41,265 bases of DNA, taken from NCBI GenBank assembly GCA_023133475.1, contig JAGLWJ010000120.1, forward strand, positions 1-41,265, read 5' to 3'. The notes under the pieces are model-generated. The model did no database searches and was not told where the DNA came from. It saw nothing but the letters and a program-made list of their open reading frames with translations. Made by a program: the position numbers and the translations under genes. Shown here in pieces: positions 20,501-27,565 of this stretch (position 1 is the stretch's first letter; the number at the start of each line of letters is the position of its first letter). The stretch comes from Phycisphaerae bacterium (GTDB lineage Bacteria; Planctomycetota; Phycisphaerae; UBA1845).

Positions 20501-21861
20501 GTGCCCGAGGGATCAGTAACACTTTGGCCAACTCTTGTGACCCGGTGCCGGCAGTCATGCCCTCCGGCGACCCCGTCATAGCGTGGGTTGACAAGAACGA
20601 CATGTTTGACTTTGAACAGGTCTATGTCCGCCAGTGGTCTTCAATCGTGAGCGATTGGGTTGAAATGGGCAGCGGCTCAGCCTCGGGCTACGGCGTCAGT
20701 GCCAGCGCTGGGCGGGCGACCGACGTTGCTCTCGTGATAGACGGAACCAGCCAGCCCGTCCTTGCCTGGGCCGACACCAGTCCCGACACGGGTGGCGACT
20801 ATAACATCTACGTCCTCCGTTGGAACGGTGTCATCTGGGATGAGTTGGGCACCGGCTCCGCCGGCGGTGACGGCATCACCGGCACATCGCCGTATGACAA
20901 CTTTGACGACCGTCAGCCTGCGTTGGCCAGTGACAGCCAAGGAAGTGTTTATGTCGCCTGGTCCTCCTGCGTGACAACTGGTTGCGCCGGCCCTCGCCAG
21001 ATCAAGGTGTTGAAATGGGACGGCGCCGCTTGGGCCGCCCTGGGGCAATCGATTGGCATATCGGGGATAAGCGGTACGCCTGGCGTTTCCGTGAATCCAT
21101 CGGTCATTGTGGATGCCAACAGCCACGTGGTGGTAGCGTGGTGTGACGAGACCACGTCACCTTCCCAGATACTGGTGCGCAAGTGGAACGGTATGCACTG
21201 GGTTGAAGTGGGAGCCGGCTCTGGCATTGGGGCAGGCATAAGCGGGACTTTGTATTCCGGCGATGCCCGCCAACCCGTATTGGCGGTCGCCGGCAATGGC
21301 GGCCTGTTGGCCACATGGGCCCAGTGCCCGACTGGAGACAGGGAAGATGCCCAGTCCGCCAGCCAGATACTGGTTCGCGGATATGGGTTTTCGGTGGATG
21401 ATCCGTGCCTCGACTGCTTGGACGACGGCGATTGCGATGACGGTCTGTTTTGCAACGGAGCGGAGACGTGCGACAGCGGAGGTATCTGTCAGCCGGGCGA
21501 CGATCCGTGCCCGGGTGGAACATGTGACGAGGGCACGGACAGTTGTCTGCCTGATTGCAACACAAATGGCATTCCGGATAACGACGATATCGCCGGCGGA
21601 ACCAGTTTGGACTGCAACAACACCGGCGTTCCGGACGAATGTGAAACGATCGGCAGCGGCGATATCGATGGTGATGACGACGTCGATCTGACCGATTTCG
21701 CCGCGTTTGTGGACTGTCTTGCCGGCCCCGCCGCACCACCCAACCCACAATCACCCGAATGTGTCCAGATATGCCTTGATGCTTTCGACTTTGACAGCGA
21801 CGGAAACCTGGACCTAAACGACTTCAGCGGGTTCCAGGCGGCATTCACAGGACCACGATGA
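17578..21861 (+). CDS. Large secreted repeat protein with DCNxNG repeats, propeller-like region and C-terminal dockerin
   Basis: The start is the ATG at 17578, which has GAGGAG 8 nt upstream. The product is 1427 aa. A long basic n-region precedes a hydrophobic stretch (VWITLGAAAIGCVWPTG) ending near AMA-TDD, consistent with export. Residues of about 60-250 form a beta-rich module that may be cohesin-like (weak). DCNxNGxPDECD repeats follow (nt 18352-19374). A region of SGT..VAW and EIYVRRLN/IYVLRWNG repeats (about 19400-21390) closely matches the corresponding region of the giant protein at the window start. A short Cys-rich segment (CDDGLFCNGAETC) and a dockerin-type pair (GDIDGDDDVDLTDF, DFDSDGNLDLNDF) close the protein. 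It is probably a cell-surface or extracellular-matrix protein of unknown ligand. Confidence 0.85.
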   Translation: MCHHKASSDVQIQRRLAVSAVWWSRRKCIHCRVRIAVWITLGAAAIGCVWPTGQAMATDDEYAYTLHLQPSTPVTGKLVVAEGNTFDVDVALFVDEADPDGNADNNFIAALVAWLRSDSDAYPFLVTNVVWLPYGPAGIDWLDFNDDEEVGFAPPPTSGYPQDLTATERLRLVGMFAPDETTHLSVDDIGAGLVVARITMQAPTGSEVVGQELTLSFLTGGGYAPSAANNLGERQIATASSTLLTVLIVRPDCIGGPNDCNNNGIADHCDIEFGLSDDCNENAVPDECDIAGGTSGDCDANGTPDECQSFDDCNHNGIVDFCDTAAGTSEDCDGNHVPDECQVFDDCNNNGTPDPCDIRDGVSEDCSSNGIPDECEPDCNNNGIADTCDILEGTSADCSGNNIPDECEPDCNGNNIADSCDIVAATSQDCDLNGIPDECEDTLPDCNNNGIWDACDIVNGSSTDCNANWIPDVCEMGCGGTADQDGTCSPSVCSATGYGNGITGVCDCNNNGAPDECDIAGSTSHDCDGNHAPDECAISGNPFLDRNINGLLDVCEDCDSNGIPDTCDLDCSNSGCSGIGGCGLARDDNANGIPDECEIGATDDVLSAGPEAQELYVIDLATLEGGRSGGIYGISGTSAITGMASDPTGDVVYVTVDPGTPRTYIYRVHVSDGQAEQVAVIQSRSARAVAFEASLGLETLYVGVTAYPGDEPLLLVIDPQTGETVFENPLDTGDEYPTGFAYDSRHGLLYGVFSQGSLYSFVVNELSGRIVSTTCVGRVPQPLGNLAYDPARDRLLAVAEGYLYTVDRATADVGCVGAGFVDPPQVAGLAYCPSSEPLVDISSWPEFPIGSGRGAGLSGSCVAASAPDLAINPSTGRPLVAYAEDGAIAVLRYEERLCGGELIPWREVTGTRVSRIEDAEAKTPAVAIITAGDPVPVVVWSQTFDNPPGGPDEIYVRRLNATMGAWEEMGTASASARGISNTLANSCDPVPAVMPSGDPVIAWVDKNDMFDFEQVYVRQWSSIVSDWVEMGSGSASGYGVSASAGRATDVALVIDGTSQPVLAWADTSPDTGGDYNIYVLRWNGVIWDELGTGSAGGDGITGTSPYDNFDDRQPALASDSQGSVYVAWSSCVTTGCAGPRQIKVLKWDGAAWAALGQSIGISGISGTPGVSVNPSVIVDANSHVVVAWCDETTSPSQILVRKWNGMHWVEVGAGSGIGAGISGTLYSGDARQPVLAVAGNGGLLATWAQCPTGDREDAQSASQILVRGYGFSVDDPCLDCLDDGDCDDGLFCNGAETCDSGGICQPGDDPCPGGTCDEGTDSCLPDCNTNGIPDNDDIAGGTSLDCNNTGVPDECETIGSGDIDGDDDVDLTDFAAFVDCLAGPAAPPNPQSPECVQICLDAFDFDSDGNLDLNDFSGFQAAFTGPR
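18352..19374 (+). repeat. 57-bp-type coding repeat array in the second giant protein
   Basis: Roughly 18 units of the same DCNxNGxPDECD motif are present, here less regular than in the first giant protein (many DDCNNNG and DACDI variants). Sharing this array and the downstream propeller-like region shows that the two dockerin proteins are modular paralogues. Confidence 0.8.
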
Positions 21862-22165
21862 TCACCGAGAGGACGATTCTCTGGAGCCGCCGATATTGCC
21901 GGATATCCAGGCTAAGTATGTACATCTGCTTAGGTATTTGCGAGGCGTGGCCGGATCATAGAGAATGCGGGTGTGCCGCTGGTGAAACCGCAGCCTCGAA
22001 CGCCCTCACGCAAATCGCCGGATATTCCGTTCACCCCGTCGGCGACAACGACGGTTGCGCGGAGTGCTCCGCGCAACGCCTTGCAAACGGCTACAAAATT
22101 CGTTATCGTTGCAATAGAAATCGCGGCTGGCGCGTAGAAAACCGCGATCATCGAAACGCGCTGCC
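21862..22165. other. Intergenic stretch with an 11-bp perfect dyad
   Basis: I see no convincing gene here. The notable structure is GTTGCGCGGAG-tg-CTCCGCGCAAC (22054-22077), a perfect 11-bp inverted repeat with a 2-bp centre, which looks more like a protein-binding or recombination site than a hairpin. A weaker CTAAG...CTTAG pair lies near 21912-21933. The stretch abuts the tRNA remnant. Confidence 0.5.
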
Positions 22166-22210
22166 TGCCTCATAACCCGGAGGCCGCAGGTTCGAGCCCT
22201 GCCCCCGTTA
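22166..22210 (+). tRNA. tRNA-Met(CAU)-like 3' half (att-like remnant)
   Basis: The sequence has an anticodon loop CT-CAT-AA (22169-22175), a T-arm GCAGG-TTCGAGC-CCTGC (22186-22202), an acceptor 3' strand CCCCGTT (22203-22209) and discriminator A. No matching AACGGGG 5' acceptor strand or D-arm exists upstream, and the anticodon stem is broken on its 5' side. Homology therefore starts at the anticodon loop, which is the usual crossover point of tRNA-targeting tyrosine integrases. This is best read as an attachment-site remnant and not a functional tRNA. Confidence 0.65.
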
Positions 22211-22222
22211 TTCATGTAAAGC

Positions 22223-22264
22223 CAGCAGAGACAACCACTTAGGCGTCTCTGCTGTTTCGCTTTT
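22223..22264 (+). terminator. Rho-independent terminator after the tRNA remnant
   Basis: The perfect 10-bp stem CAGCAGAGAC...GTCTCTGCTG (22223-22232 and 22245-22254) with a 12-nt loop is followed by TTTCGCTTTT. It lies 12 nt after the tRNA 3' end, where a native tRNA terminator would be expected. Confidence 0.75.
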
Positions 22265-22383
22265 ACGGACCCGGCTGGCGGAATGTCAATAAATTGTGTC
22301 TTTCCGGCTAGCGTGTATGAACAGACTTGGCCGGCTTGGTATCGTCAGCCGTCGACCGATGGTGGTCGTCTGGAGGACAGCTG

Positions 22384-22790
22384 ATGACATCCAGAGGCAC
22401 AGGCATGGTTCTGGCTCGGCTTGAGGCCGTTCGTCGGCGTTTCGATCGTTGGCGCGTGACACGCGAGGGCAACTCGCGTATCCCCGAGCCGCTGTGGAGT
22501 CGGCTGTGAAGCTCGCGGAGGCCTACGGACTATACAGGACCGCACGAACGCTTGACCTTGACTACAACACCCTGAAGCGGCGCGTTGCGTCGAACGCCCC
22601 ATACGACTCACCCTGGCCTAACGCCCGTGGCAAGCACAGTTTACCAGGAAAATGGGCCACAACAAGTCGAGGTTTTGGCCGGACCCATAGCGTGTGAGGT
22701 GCCCAGGCTCGCTCACTGGGGAACCGCGATGGCCCCATCTACACCCGACTCAAACGAAACAAAGTCTTGGAGCCTTCCTGGCATGGGTTG
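22384..22790 (+). pseudogene. Frameshifted HTH gene resembling an IS66-associated accessory protein
   Basis: The ORF starts at ATG 22384 with GGAGGA 6 nt upstream and reads LARLEAVRRRFDRW...RIPEPLWSRL before a stop at about 22507. Adding one base near 22505 joins it to the frame reading AVKLAEAYGLYRTARTL and LDYNTLKRRV, a helix-turn-helix segment typical of planctomycete proteins linked to IS66-type elements. A second shift near 22620 leads to a frame with QVEVLAGPIACEV, which fits the downstream FVEVL-type segment of the same family. The gene is therefore broken at least twice. The family assignment is from motif memory. Confidence 0.5.
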
Positions 22791-23941
22791 GTGGTGATGG
22801 TGTTGGACGGCCATGAATCCAGCACCAGCTACCGACGTTGCTGATCGGGCTGCCTCCAACCGTGGATCACGTTGCTGATCGGGTCACCCTGATGGTAACG
22901 TGGATCGAAGGCGGTGATGATGGCTGGCGACAAGGGTAGCCGCCAAGCGAGAGTGACCAACGGGACACCCCTTGGCCAAAGGGACGCAAGCACCCCCGGT
23001 TCGGCCAGTTCACCCAGTACCGCACGCATGAACTCCGCATGGAGCCATAGAGCCGTTTAGGCCTGACGTGAAGCTGGCTGGTCCCGTTGTTCAGCATAGT
23101 GCCATCGGGTTCGGTAGGCAGCCCTGCTCGATGGCGCCCCGGACATCACGAACCTGGACCAGCAGTAGGCTATGTTGGACCAGCATCTGGTTCATCGCGA
23201 ACCTCAACAAATCATCGACCGTGAGGCCGTCGTTGATGGCACCCCTGAGGAAGGGCACGTCAAGAGGGCTTGGGCTTGGCTCGGGGGATCGAGGCTTCAG
23301 CGATGGCACGGATAGATGCTGGAATTGACCTAGACGTTGGTAGAGCGGAGATACCCTCTTCTGAGGCCACATATCACGTTTCAACCTGGAAAGAACATAA
23401 CGAACGGTACGCATGTCGCAGGGAGATAGTTTATCGTAGAGAAGTCCAATGTGACGGTCGATGATGTCTCTCAACCTGTTACGTCGAAGGATGAGGTCGT
23501 GTTGTCTCTTGTGAGTGGGTGAATCGGAAAGCACTCTATAGCTCAGGATACTGCTCATGTGTATTTTGTTTTCATATATGTAGGGTGTTTCGACCAAGGA
23601 AAAGCATGGACCAATGCAAGCCTCGCCCTTGGAATCCGGCAGTCTGTTTCCCCCTACAAACTTCGCTCGATCCACCACAGGACGACGAATGCTCTGCCGT
23701 GTTCGCAACTGAATCCAGAGGTGAGATCGCCATCACGTACCTCTCATGATGTTCCACAGGGAGAACCCGCTGTTTGGGTTGTTTCATGCGGCACTGCCCC
23801 CAGTGACCCGCATGGAGCCATGCAGGCGAGCGAACCCCAGATGCCACGGCGGCAACGGGATCGCTTACCAAGCAAGCGACGCTCAGTGGGACATCCCGAC
23901 CATCTGGGCCGCCACGAGAATAGACGGAGCAGTCTCCCATA
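22791..23941. other. Stretch without a supported gene
   Basis: No recognisable product is encoded on either strand. A leftward 205-codon open frame (23091-23708) contains plausible helical text (GLTVDDLLRFAMNQMLVQ) but has no good ribosome binding site or family resemblance, and may be a decayed gene. A 15-bp direct repeat (ACGTTGCTGATCGGG) occurs at 22835-22849 and 22869-22883. The stretch looks like decayed mobile DNA. Confidence 0.4.
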
Positions 23942-24061
23942 TCAGGTTTCTCCGTGGACCCGATGGCTGTCGCTGGACTGACGTTCTGCCCATCCCCGTA
24001 GGGTGTTGGGCCTGATCCGTAGGTGTTCCGCCAGTTCCTCGGCGGTCATGAACTTCCCCAT
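23942..24061 (-). CDS. Short helix-turn-helix (excisionase-type) ORF, probably truncated
   Basis: This 39-aa ORF begins MGKFMTAEELAEHLRIRPNT and continues LRGWAERQ, a clear MerR/excisionase-type HTH start. A strong AGGAGGT lies 5 nt before the ATG at 24061. The family is usually 60-80 aa, with a basic wing (R.xAIRxGGxWRF) after the HTH. Here the frame ends early at HGET, so a frameshift or truncation is likely. It may be a remnant of an element control gene. Its small size makes it easy to overlook. Confidence 0.45.
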   Translation of the reverse strand: MGKFMTAEELAEHLRIRPNTLRGWAERQSSDSHRVHGET

Positions 24062-24573
24062 TACGCACCTCCTCATCTCAACAGATACCGAAAGGAATCA
24101 ATACATATCCATATATACCGTTCCGGATGTGAGGGCTGATTCCGTAGGTACGCTTGTGGGTTGGACGGATTGTCTTGCCAGGCGAGAGGGCCGCCGTCAG
24201 CCGGTGCAAGATGCGACCGACTGACGGCACCTATTCCTCCTGCCGCGACCGCGTGAACACCTGCTATGTCGCACAACGATGCTTCAGAAGTCCTCGTAGC
24301 CCAAATCGTCCGTCCCGGCAAACTCATCCCCGGGGGGGCCATCCGTATCGCCGCCTGCCGAGTCGTTTGATTCCAGCGGTGTCTCGGGTTCGAGCTCGTC
24401 CTCCCACAGAGTAGCGTCCGCGTTAGTCTTGTTACCTGTCCAGGTGACTAACGATTACCGCAAGGAAATCGCCAAGAATGTTCGGAGACAGGTTGACGAG
24501 GCCGCGAGAGCGAGATAACCTGTTGGCAGGAAAGAGGTTAGAGATGATCGTTTTGCTCCGCGTGCCCCGAGGT
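24062..24573. other. Stretch without an intact gene; acidic C-terminal remnant and a nested palindrome
   Basis: On the minus strand, 24284-24449 encodes an acidic tail (ATLWEDELEPETPLESNDSA and onward to GYEDF, stop at 24284) that reads like the C-terminus of a real protein, but an in-frame stop lies just upstream and there is no start. It overlaps the nested inverted repeat CGTTAGTC...ACCT-gtcc-AGGT-GACTAACG (24421-24453). Confidence 0.35.
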
Positions 24574-24720
24574 CATGATGTGTGGCAAGGATAGTACGTC
24601 AAGTCGGAAGGATGCCCCGCCTCGCAAGGATCAACACCGCCGAAGGTACGGGATCAAGTGATCGACTATGTGCGATATTGGTCAGATAAAACCGAATTGC
24701 CGGCGAAACGTTCCAAGACA
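24574..24720 (+). pseudogene. IS3-type transposase N-terminal remnant, frameshifted
   Basis: One frame from ATG 24574 reads MMCGKDSTSSRKDAPPRKDQ and stops at 24661. The neighbouring frame, starting near 24648, reads VRDQVIDYVRYWSDKTELPAKR. Joined, they resemble the N-terminus of a planctomycete/deltaproteobacterial IS3-group transposase (DYVRxWSDKTELPAK is a typical opening). Sequence after about 24720 is unrelated, so only the head of the gene survives. Assignment is by motif memory. Confidence 0.45.
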
Positions 24721-25073
24721 AGTGATCCAAGTCACGGCGAAGTGTTCTTGACGGGCTGGCAGAAGATGGAGACCATGTTATCAGCCGGTGAAACGGAAGC
24801 GGGTTCTGCTGGGGAGCAACCCGCCAGGGATAGCCGGTGGTGTGTGCGATGAATGGTCATGGTGGCGAACCTCAGGATTTGCCCTCACAGCCTTTCCTTA
24901 CCATTCGGAGCATTCCCCCCATGCCGAAAAAACCCCCTTGCCGAAGGCAAGGATTGTCGCTTAACGGACGAGGGCATTTGCCCAATTCACGCTGAACCAG
25001 TACAGTGTGATGGCGTTTGGAGCGTAAGCTGTTCTCAGCCTGCGAGTACGGTGCCTAAATCGGAGGATGTGTC
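24721..25073. other. Upstream region of the Liv/radical SAM operon
   Basis: No gene is supported here. A stable hairpin CCTTGCC-gaa-GGCAAGG lies at 24936-24952 without a T-run. The operon's ribosome binding site, GGAGG at 25062-25066, is 7 nt before ATG 25074. Confidence 0.5.
24978..25006 (+). promoter_or_regulatory. Possible sigma70-type promoter for the Liv/radical SAM operon
   Basis: TTGCCC (24978-24983) and TACAGT (25001-25006) are separated by 17 bp, each matching 4 of 6 consensus positions, about 68 bp before the first start codon. This is a weak prediction by eye. Confidence 0.2.
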
Positions 25074-26240
25074 ATGATGTCGAATCTCCGTCGATTCCGC
25101 TGGGGCTTGGTTGGTGCACTGGCGCTGCTGTTGGCGCCTGCTTGCAAAGAAAAAGAGACGCCCACAGCCGAGCCTGAAGCAAGCGCACTGGCCGTCGCTG
25201 AGCCAGTGAGAATGGGGGCCGTGTTCCCGCTGACCGGTGACGTCGCTTCCTACGGGCAGAAGGCCAAGCGGGGCATCGAATTGGCTGTGGCTGAGATCAA
25301 CGAGAAAGGCGGCGTTCTCGGCCGGCTGGTCAGCGTCGATTTCCAGGACGACCGCCACGACAGCAAAGAGGCTGTGGGCATCACCACGAAGTTCGCGACG
25401 ATCGACAAGGTGCCGGTGATCTTCGGCTCCGCCGGGAGCAGCGTTTCCCTGGCGATCGCCCCCGTTGCCAATCGGCACAAAGTCGTGCTCATGTCGCCGA
25501 TCTCGTCTTCGGGCAAGCTCTCGACGGAGGGTGGTCCTTACTTCTTCCGCACCGTGCCCACCGACGACCTGCAAGCGGAAGTCCTCGCCGACTGGGTGCG
25601 CGAGTCCGGTGCGAAGCGCGTTGCCATCGTCTACACGAACAACTCATGGGGAAAACCGCTGGCGGATGGATTCGAGCAGAAGTTCACAAGCCTCGGCGGA
25701 ACCGTCTTGCTAAGCGAAGGTGCAGCCGAGGAAACAAGTGATTTTCGCACGATCATCGCCAAGCTGAAGGGCCTTGAGGGCCTCGACGCCGTCGTGTCAC
25801 CGACGTACCCGAAAGAGGGCGGCACGTTTGTCCGGCAGACCAAGGAACTTGGCTTGGCAAAGCCTCTGTTCGGCGGCGACAACTGGGGCTCGCCGGAGTT
25901 CCGCACTATCGCCGGCGATGCGGCCGAAGGCGTCTACTACACGGCCCCATCCGAGATCACGACGCCGCAGTATGAACAGTTCGCAAAACGGTACGAGGCC
26001 AAGTACGGCGAGCAACCGGACGTTTTCGGGGCCTACTCGTACGATGCCGCCAACGCCGTCTTCAAGGCGATCGAGAGTTGCAAGGCCACGGAGGGTGAGA
26101 AAATCCGGAAGGCCTTGCTGAAAACGTCGTTCCCGGGCGTCTCGGGACAGATTGCGTTCAAGCCAAACGGCGACGTGAAGTCCGAGGCGTTTGCTAGATT
26201 CACGATCCACAACGGCGAGGCGAAGCCCGCTCAGCCATAG
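25074..26240 (+). CDS. Branched-chain amino acid/amide-type ABC transporter substrate-binding lipoprotein
   Basis: The 388-aa product has a signal peptide ending in a lipobox (LLLAPAC-K), so it should be a membrane-anchored periplasmic binding protein. The mature part shows the Peripla_BP_6/LivJ pattern: RMGAVFPLTGDVASYGQKAK near the start, GIELAVAEINEKGGVLGR, a GSAGSS loop, ISSSGKL, YFFRTVPTD and FGAYSYDAANAV. Its length is normal for the family. GGAGG is 7 nt upstream of the ATG. The ligand cannot be read from the sequence; family members bind Leu/Ile/Val, other amino acids, urea or amides. It opens the operon, and the modified peptide or a breakdown product is a possible ligand here (inference). 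Confidence 0.9.
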   Translation: MMSNLRRFRWGLVGALALLLAPACKEKETPTAEPEASALAVAEPVRMGAVFPLTGDVASYGQKAKRGIELAVAEINEKGGVLGRLVSVDFQDDRHDSKEAVGITTKFATIDKVPVIFGSAGSSVSLAIAPVANRHKVVLMSPISSSGKLSTEGGPYFFRTVPTDDLQAEVLADWVRESGAKRVAIVYTNNSWGKPLADGFEQKFTSLGGTVLLSEGAAEETSDFRTIIAKLKGLEGLDAVVSPTYPKEGGTFVRQTKELGLAKPLFGGDNWGSPEFRTIAGDAAEGVYYTAPSEITTPQYEQFAKRYEAKYGEQPDVFGAYSYDAANAVFKAIESCKATEGEKIRKALLKTSFPGVSGQIAFKPNGDVKSEAFARFTIHNGEAKPAQP

Positions 26241-26252
26241 AAAAGGAAACGA

Positions 26253-26453
26253 ATGCTCAATCAAGAATTCCGTGCGCCAGCAGAACAGGAACCGAACTGT
26301 TCAACGACGACTGAGCCGCAAGAGACCTCTGCCGAGGAGTGCCGGCGACGAATGCTCCAGTGGCCCAATCCGGTCGAGTACGTCAACGACATGTACGGCT
26401 GTCACCCCGGCGGAGGGGACACCGAATACTTCCGCACGGTGTTCGGGAAATGA
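26253..26453 (+). CDS. Small peptide, candidate RiPP precursor or modified-peptide substrate
   Basis: The 66-aa ORF has AAGGA about 6 nt before the ATG, begins 12 nt after the binding-protein gene, and overlaps the radical SAM/SPASM gene by 4 bp (ATGA). The N-terminal half is acidic and Gln/Thr-rich (leader-like). The C-terminal half is distinctive: WPNPVEYVNDMYGCHPGGG followed by DTEYFRTVFGK, with Tyr, Cys, His and three Gly. Three Cys are present (about positions 16, 30 and 50). It has no signal peptide and no membrane segment. I do not recognise the family. Placement and size fit a precursor for the adjacent radical SAM enzymes; a small regulatory or chaperone protein is the alternative. 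Confidence 0.6.
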   Translation: MLNQEFRAPAEQEPNCSTTTEPQETSAEECRRRMLQWPNPVEYVNDMYGCHPGGGDTEYFRTVFGK

Positions 26454-27565
26454 GCCTGACCGCTCAGGACGAAGAGCTATTCGAGCGCTGGCGCGAACGG
26501 ATGGAGGCGCTTATCCGCGAGCACCCGCTCCAGCTCATCAGTTGGGAATCCACCCGCCGGTGTAATCTGCGATGTTTACATTGCGGTTCGCCAGCCGAGG
26601 ATGTTGACCTCGACGCAGAGCTAACCGCAGACGAGGTCGTCGGCGCCTTCGAGCAAATCGCCGCCGACTTCGACATGAGCCAGTTCCGCCACGTCAACGT
26701 CACCGGCGGCGAACCATTCGTTCGGCGGGATCTGCTGGACATTCTACGACGCATCAGCCGCAACCCACACTTTCGCAACACCGACATCCAGACCAATGGC
26801 ATTATCCTGGCCGATCATCCCGAACTGTTCGACGAGCTGGATCGTTACGGAGTGACCGGCCTCGGCATCAGCATCGACGGCCTGGAGGCGACGCACGACG
26901 CGTTCCGCCGTATCCCCGGCGGCTTCGCCAAGTCCTTCGAGGCGGCCCGACTCTCGGTCGAGCACGGCTACGTGACGACCGTCTCCGTCGTCGCCCACGC
27001 GAAGAATATCGACGAGATTCCCGCCCTGTTCGAGCTGTCCCGTCGCGAGATACGCCCACGGGTTTTCCGCATCATGACGATCGACCCCATCGGCCGGATG
27101 GACTTCGACTCGGAGTACATGCTCTCGCCCGATCAGGTCCGGCAGGTCATCGACTTCCTGAAGACCGAGTACGGGCGAGGCTGCGCCACCTACGCTGACC
27201 AGAGTACGACGATGGTCGAACTGGGCTGCGGCGGCTGGCTAGGCCGCGACCTGGAGGGCCTCGTCCGCCCCTTCATCTGGCACTGCATCGCCGGCATCAA
27301 TAACCTCGGCATTCTCTACGACGGCAAGCTCGCTTCATGCAGCAACATCTCACGCGAGTTTATCGAGGGTGACCTGCGTACGGAACGGATCAAGGATGTC
27401 TGGCAGAACCGCTACGAGCGGTATCGTGACTCCGATTGGAAAAGAACCGGCCCGTGCGTGACTTGTGGCGAATGGGCCTATTGCTACGGTGGGCCGCTGC
27501 ATGGTCGTTTACCGGACCACACTGATTTCCGCTGTTTATGGAACGACACCGATGGATTTGCCTGA
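26450..27565 (+). CDS. Radical SAM/SPASM-domain enzyme, probable peptide maturase
   Basis: The start is the ATG at 26450 inside the ATGA overlap with the peptide gene; a longer upstream extension exists but reads through the peptide in another frame. The product is 371 aa. The radical SAM CX3CX2C motif is Cys38, Cys42 and Cys45 (TRRCNLRCLHCG), followed by a GGEPF motif and a TNGI strand. The C-terminal part is a SPASM-type cluster domain: CIAGINN...DGKLASC, then a CVTCGEWAYC motif and a last Cys in FRCLWND. SPASM enzymes such as AlbA, PqqE and MftC modify ribosomally made peptides. Its coupling to the 66-aa peptide supports that peptide as substrate. The reaction (thioether, C-C link, decarboxylation or other) cannot be predicted. 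Confidence 0.88.
   Translation: MSLTAQDEELFERWRERMEALIREHPLQLISWESTRRCNLRCLHCGSPAEDVDLDAELTADEVVGAFEQIAADFDMSQFRHVNVTGGEPFVRRDLLDILRRISRNPHFRNTDIQTNGIILADHPELFDELDRYGVTGLGISIDGLEATHDAFRRIPGGFAKSFEAARLSVEHGYVTTVSVVAHAKNIDEIPALFELSRREIRPRVFRIMTIDPIGRMDFDSEYMLSPDQVRQVIDFLKTEYGRGCATYADQSTTMVELGCGGWLGRDLEGLVRPFIWHCIAGINNLGILYDGKLASCSNISREFIEGDLRTERIKDVWQNRYERYRDSDWKRTGPCVTCGEWAYCYGGPLHGRLPDHTDFRCLWNDTDGFA

Noticed and set aside
22006-22215. Leftward ORF overlapping the tRNA remnant
   Set aside because: It is the typical false ORF formed by the reverse strand of a tRNA 3' half.
24936-24952. Hairpin CCTTGCC-gaa-GGCAAGG as a terminator
   Set aside because: No T-run follows and no gene ends nearby.
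26191-26565. Rightward open frame overlapping the peptide and radical SAM genes
   Set aside because: It is out of frame with both, is rich in Arg/Ser, and competes with two genes that have good starts and motifs.
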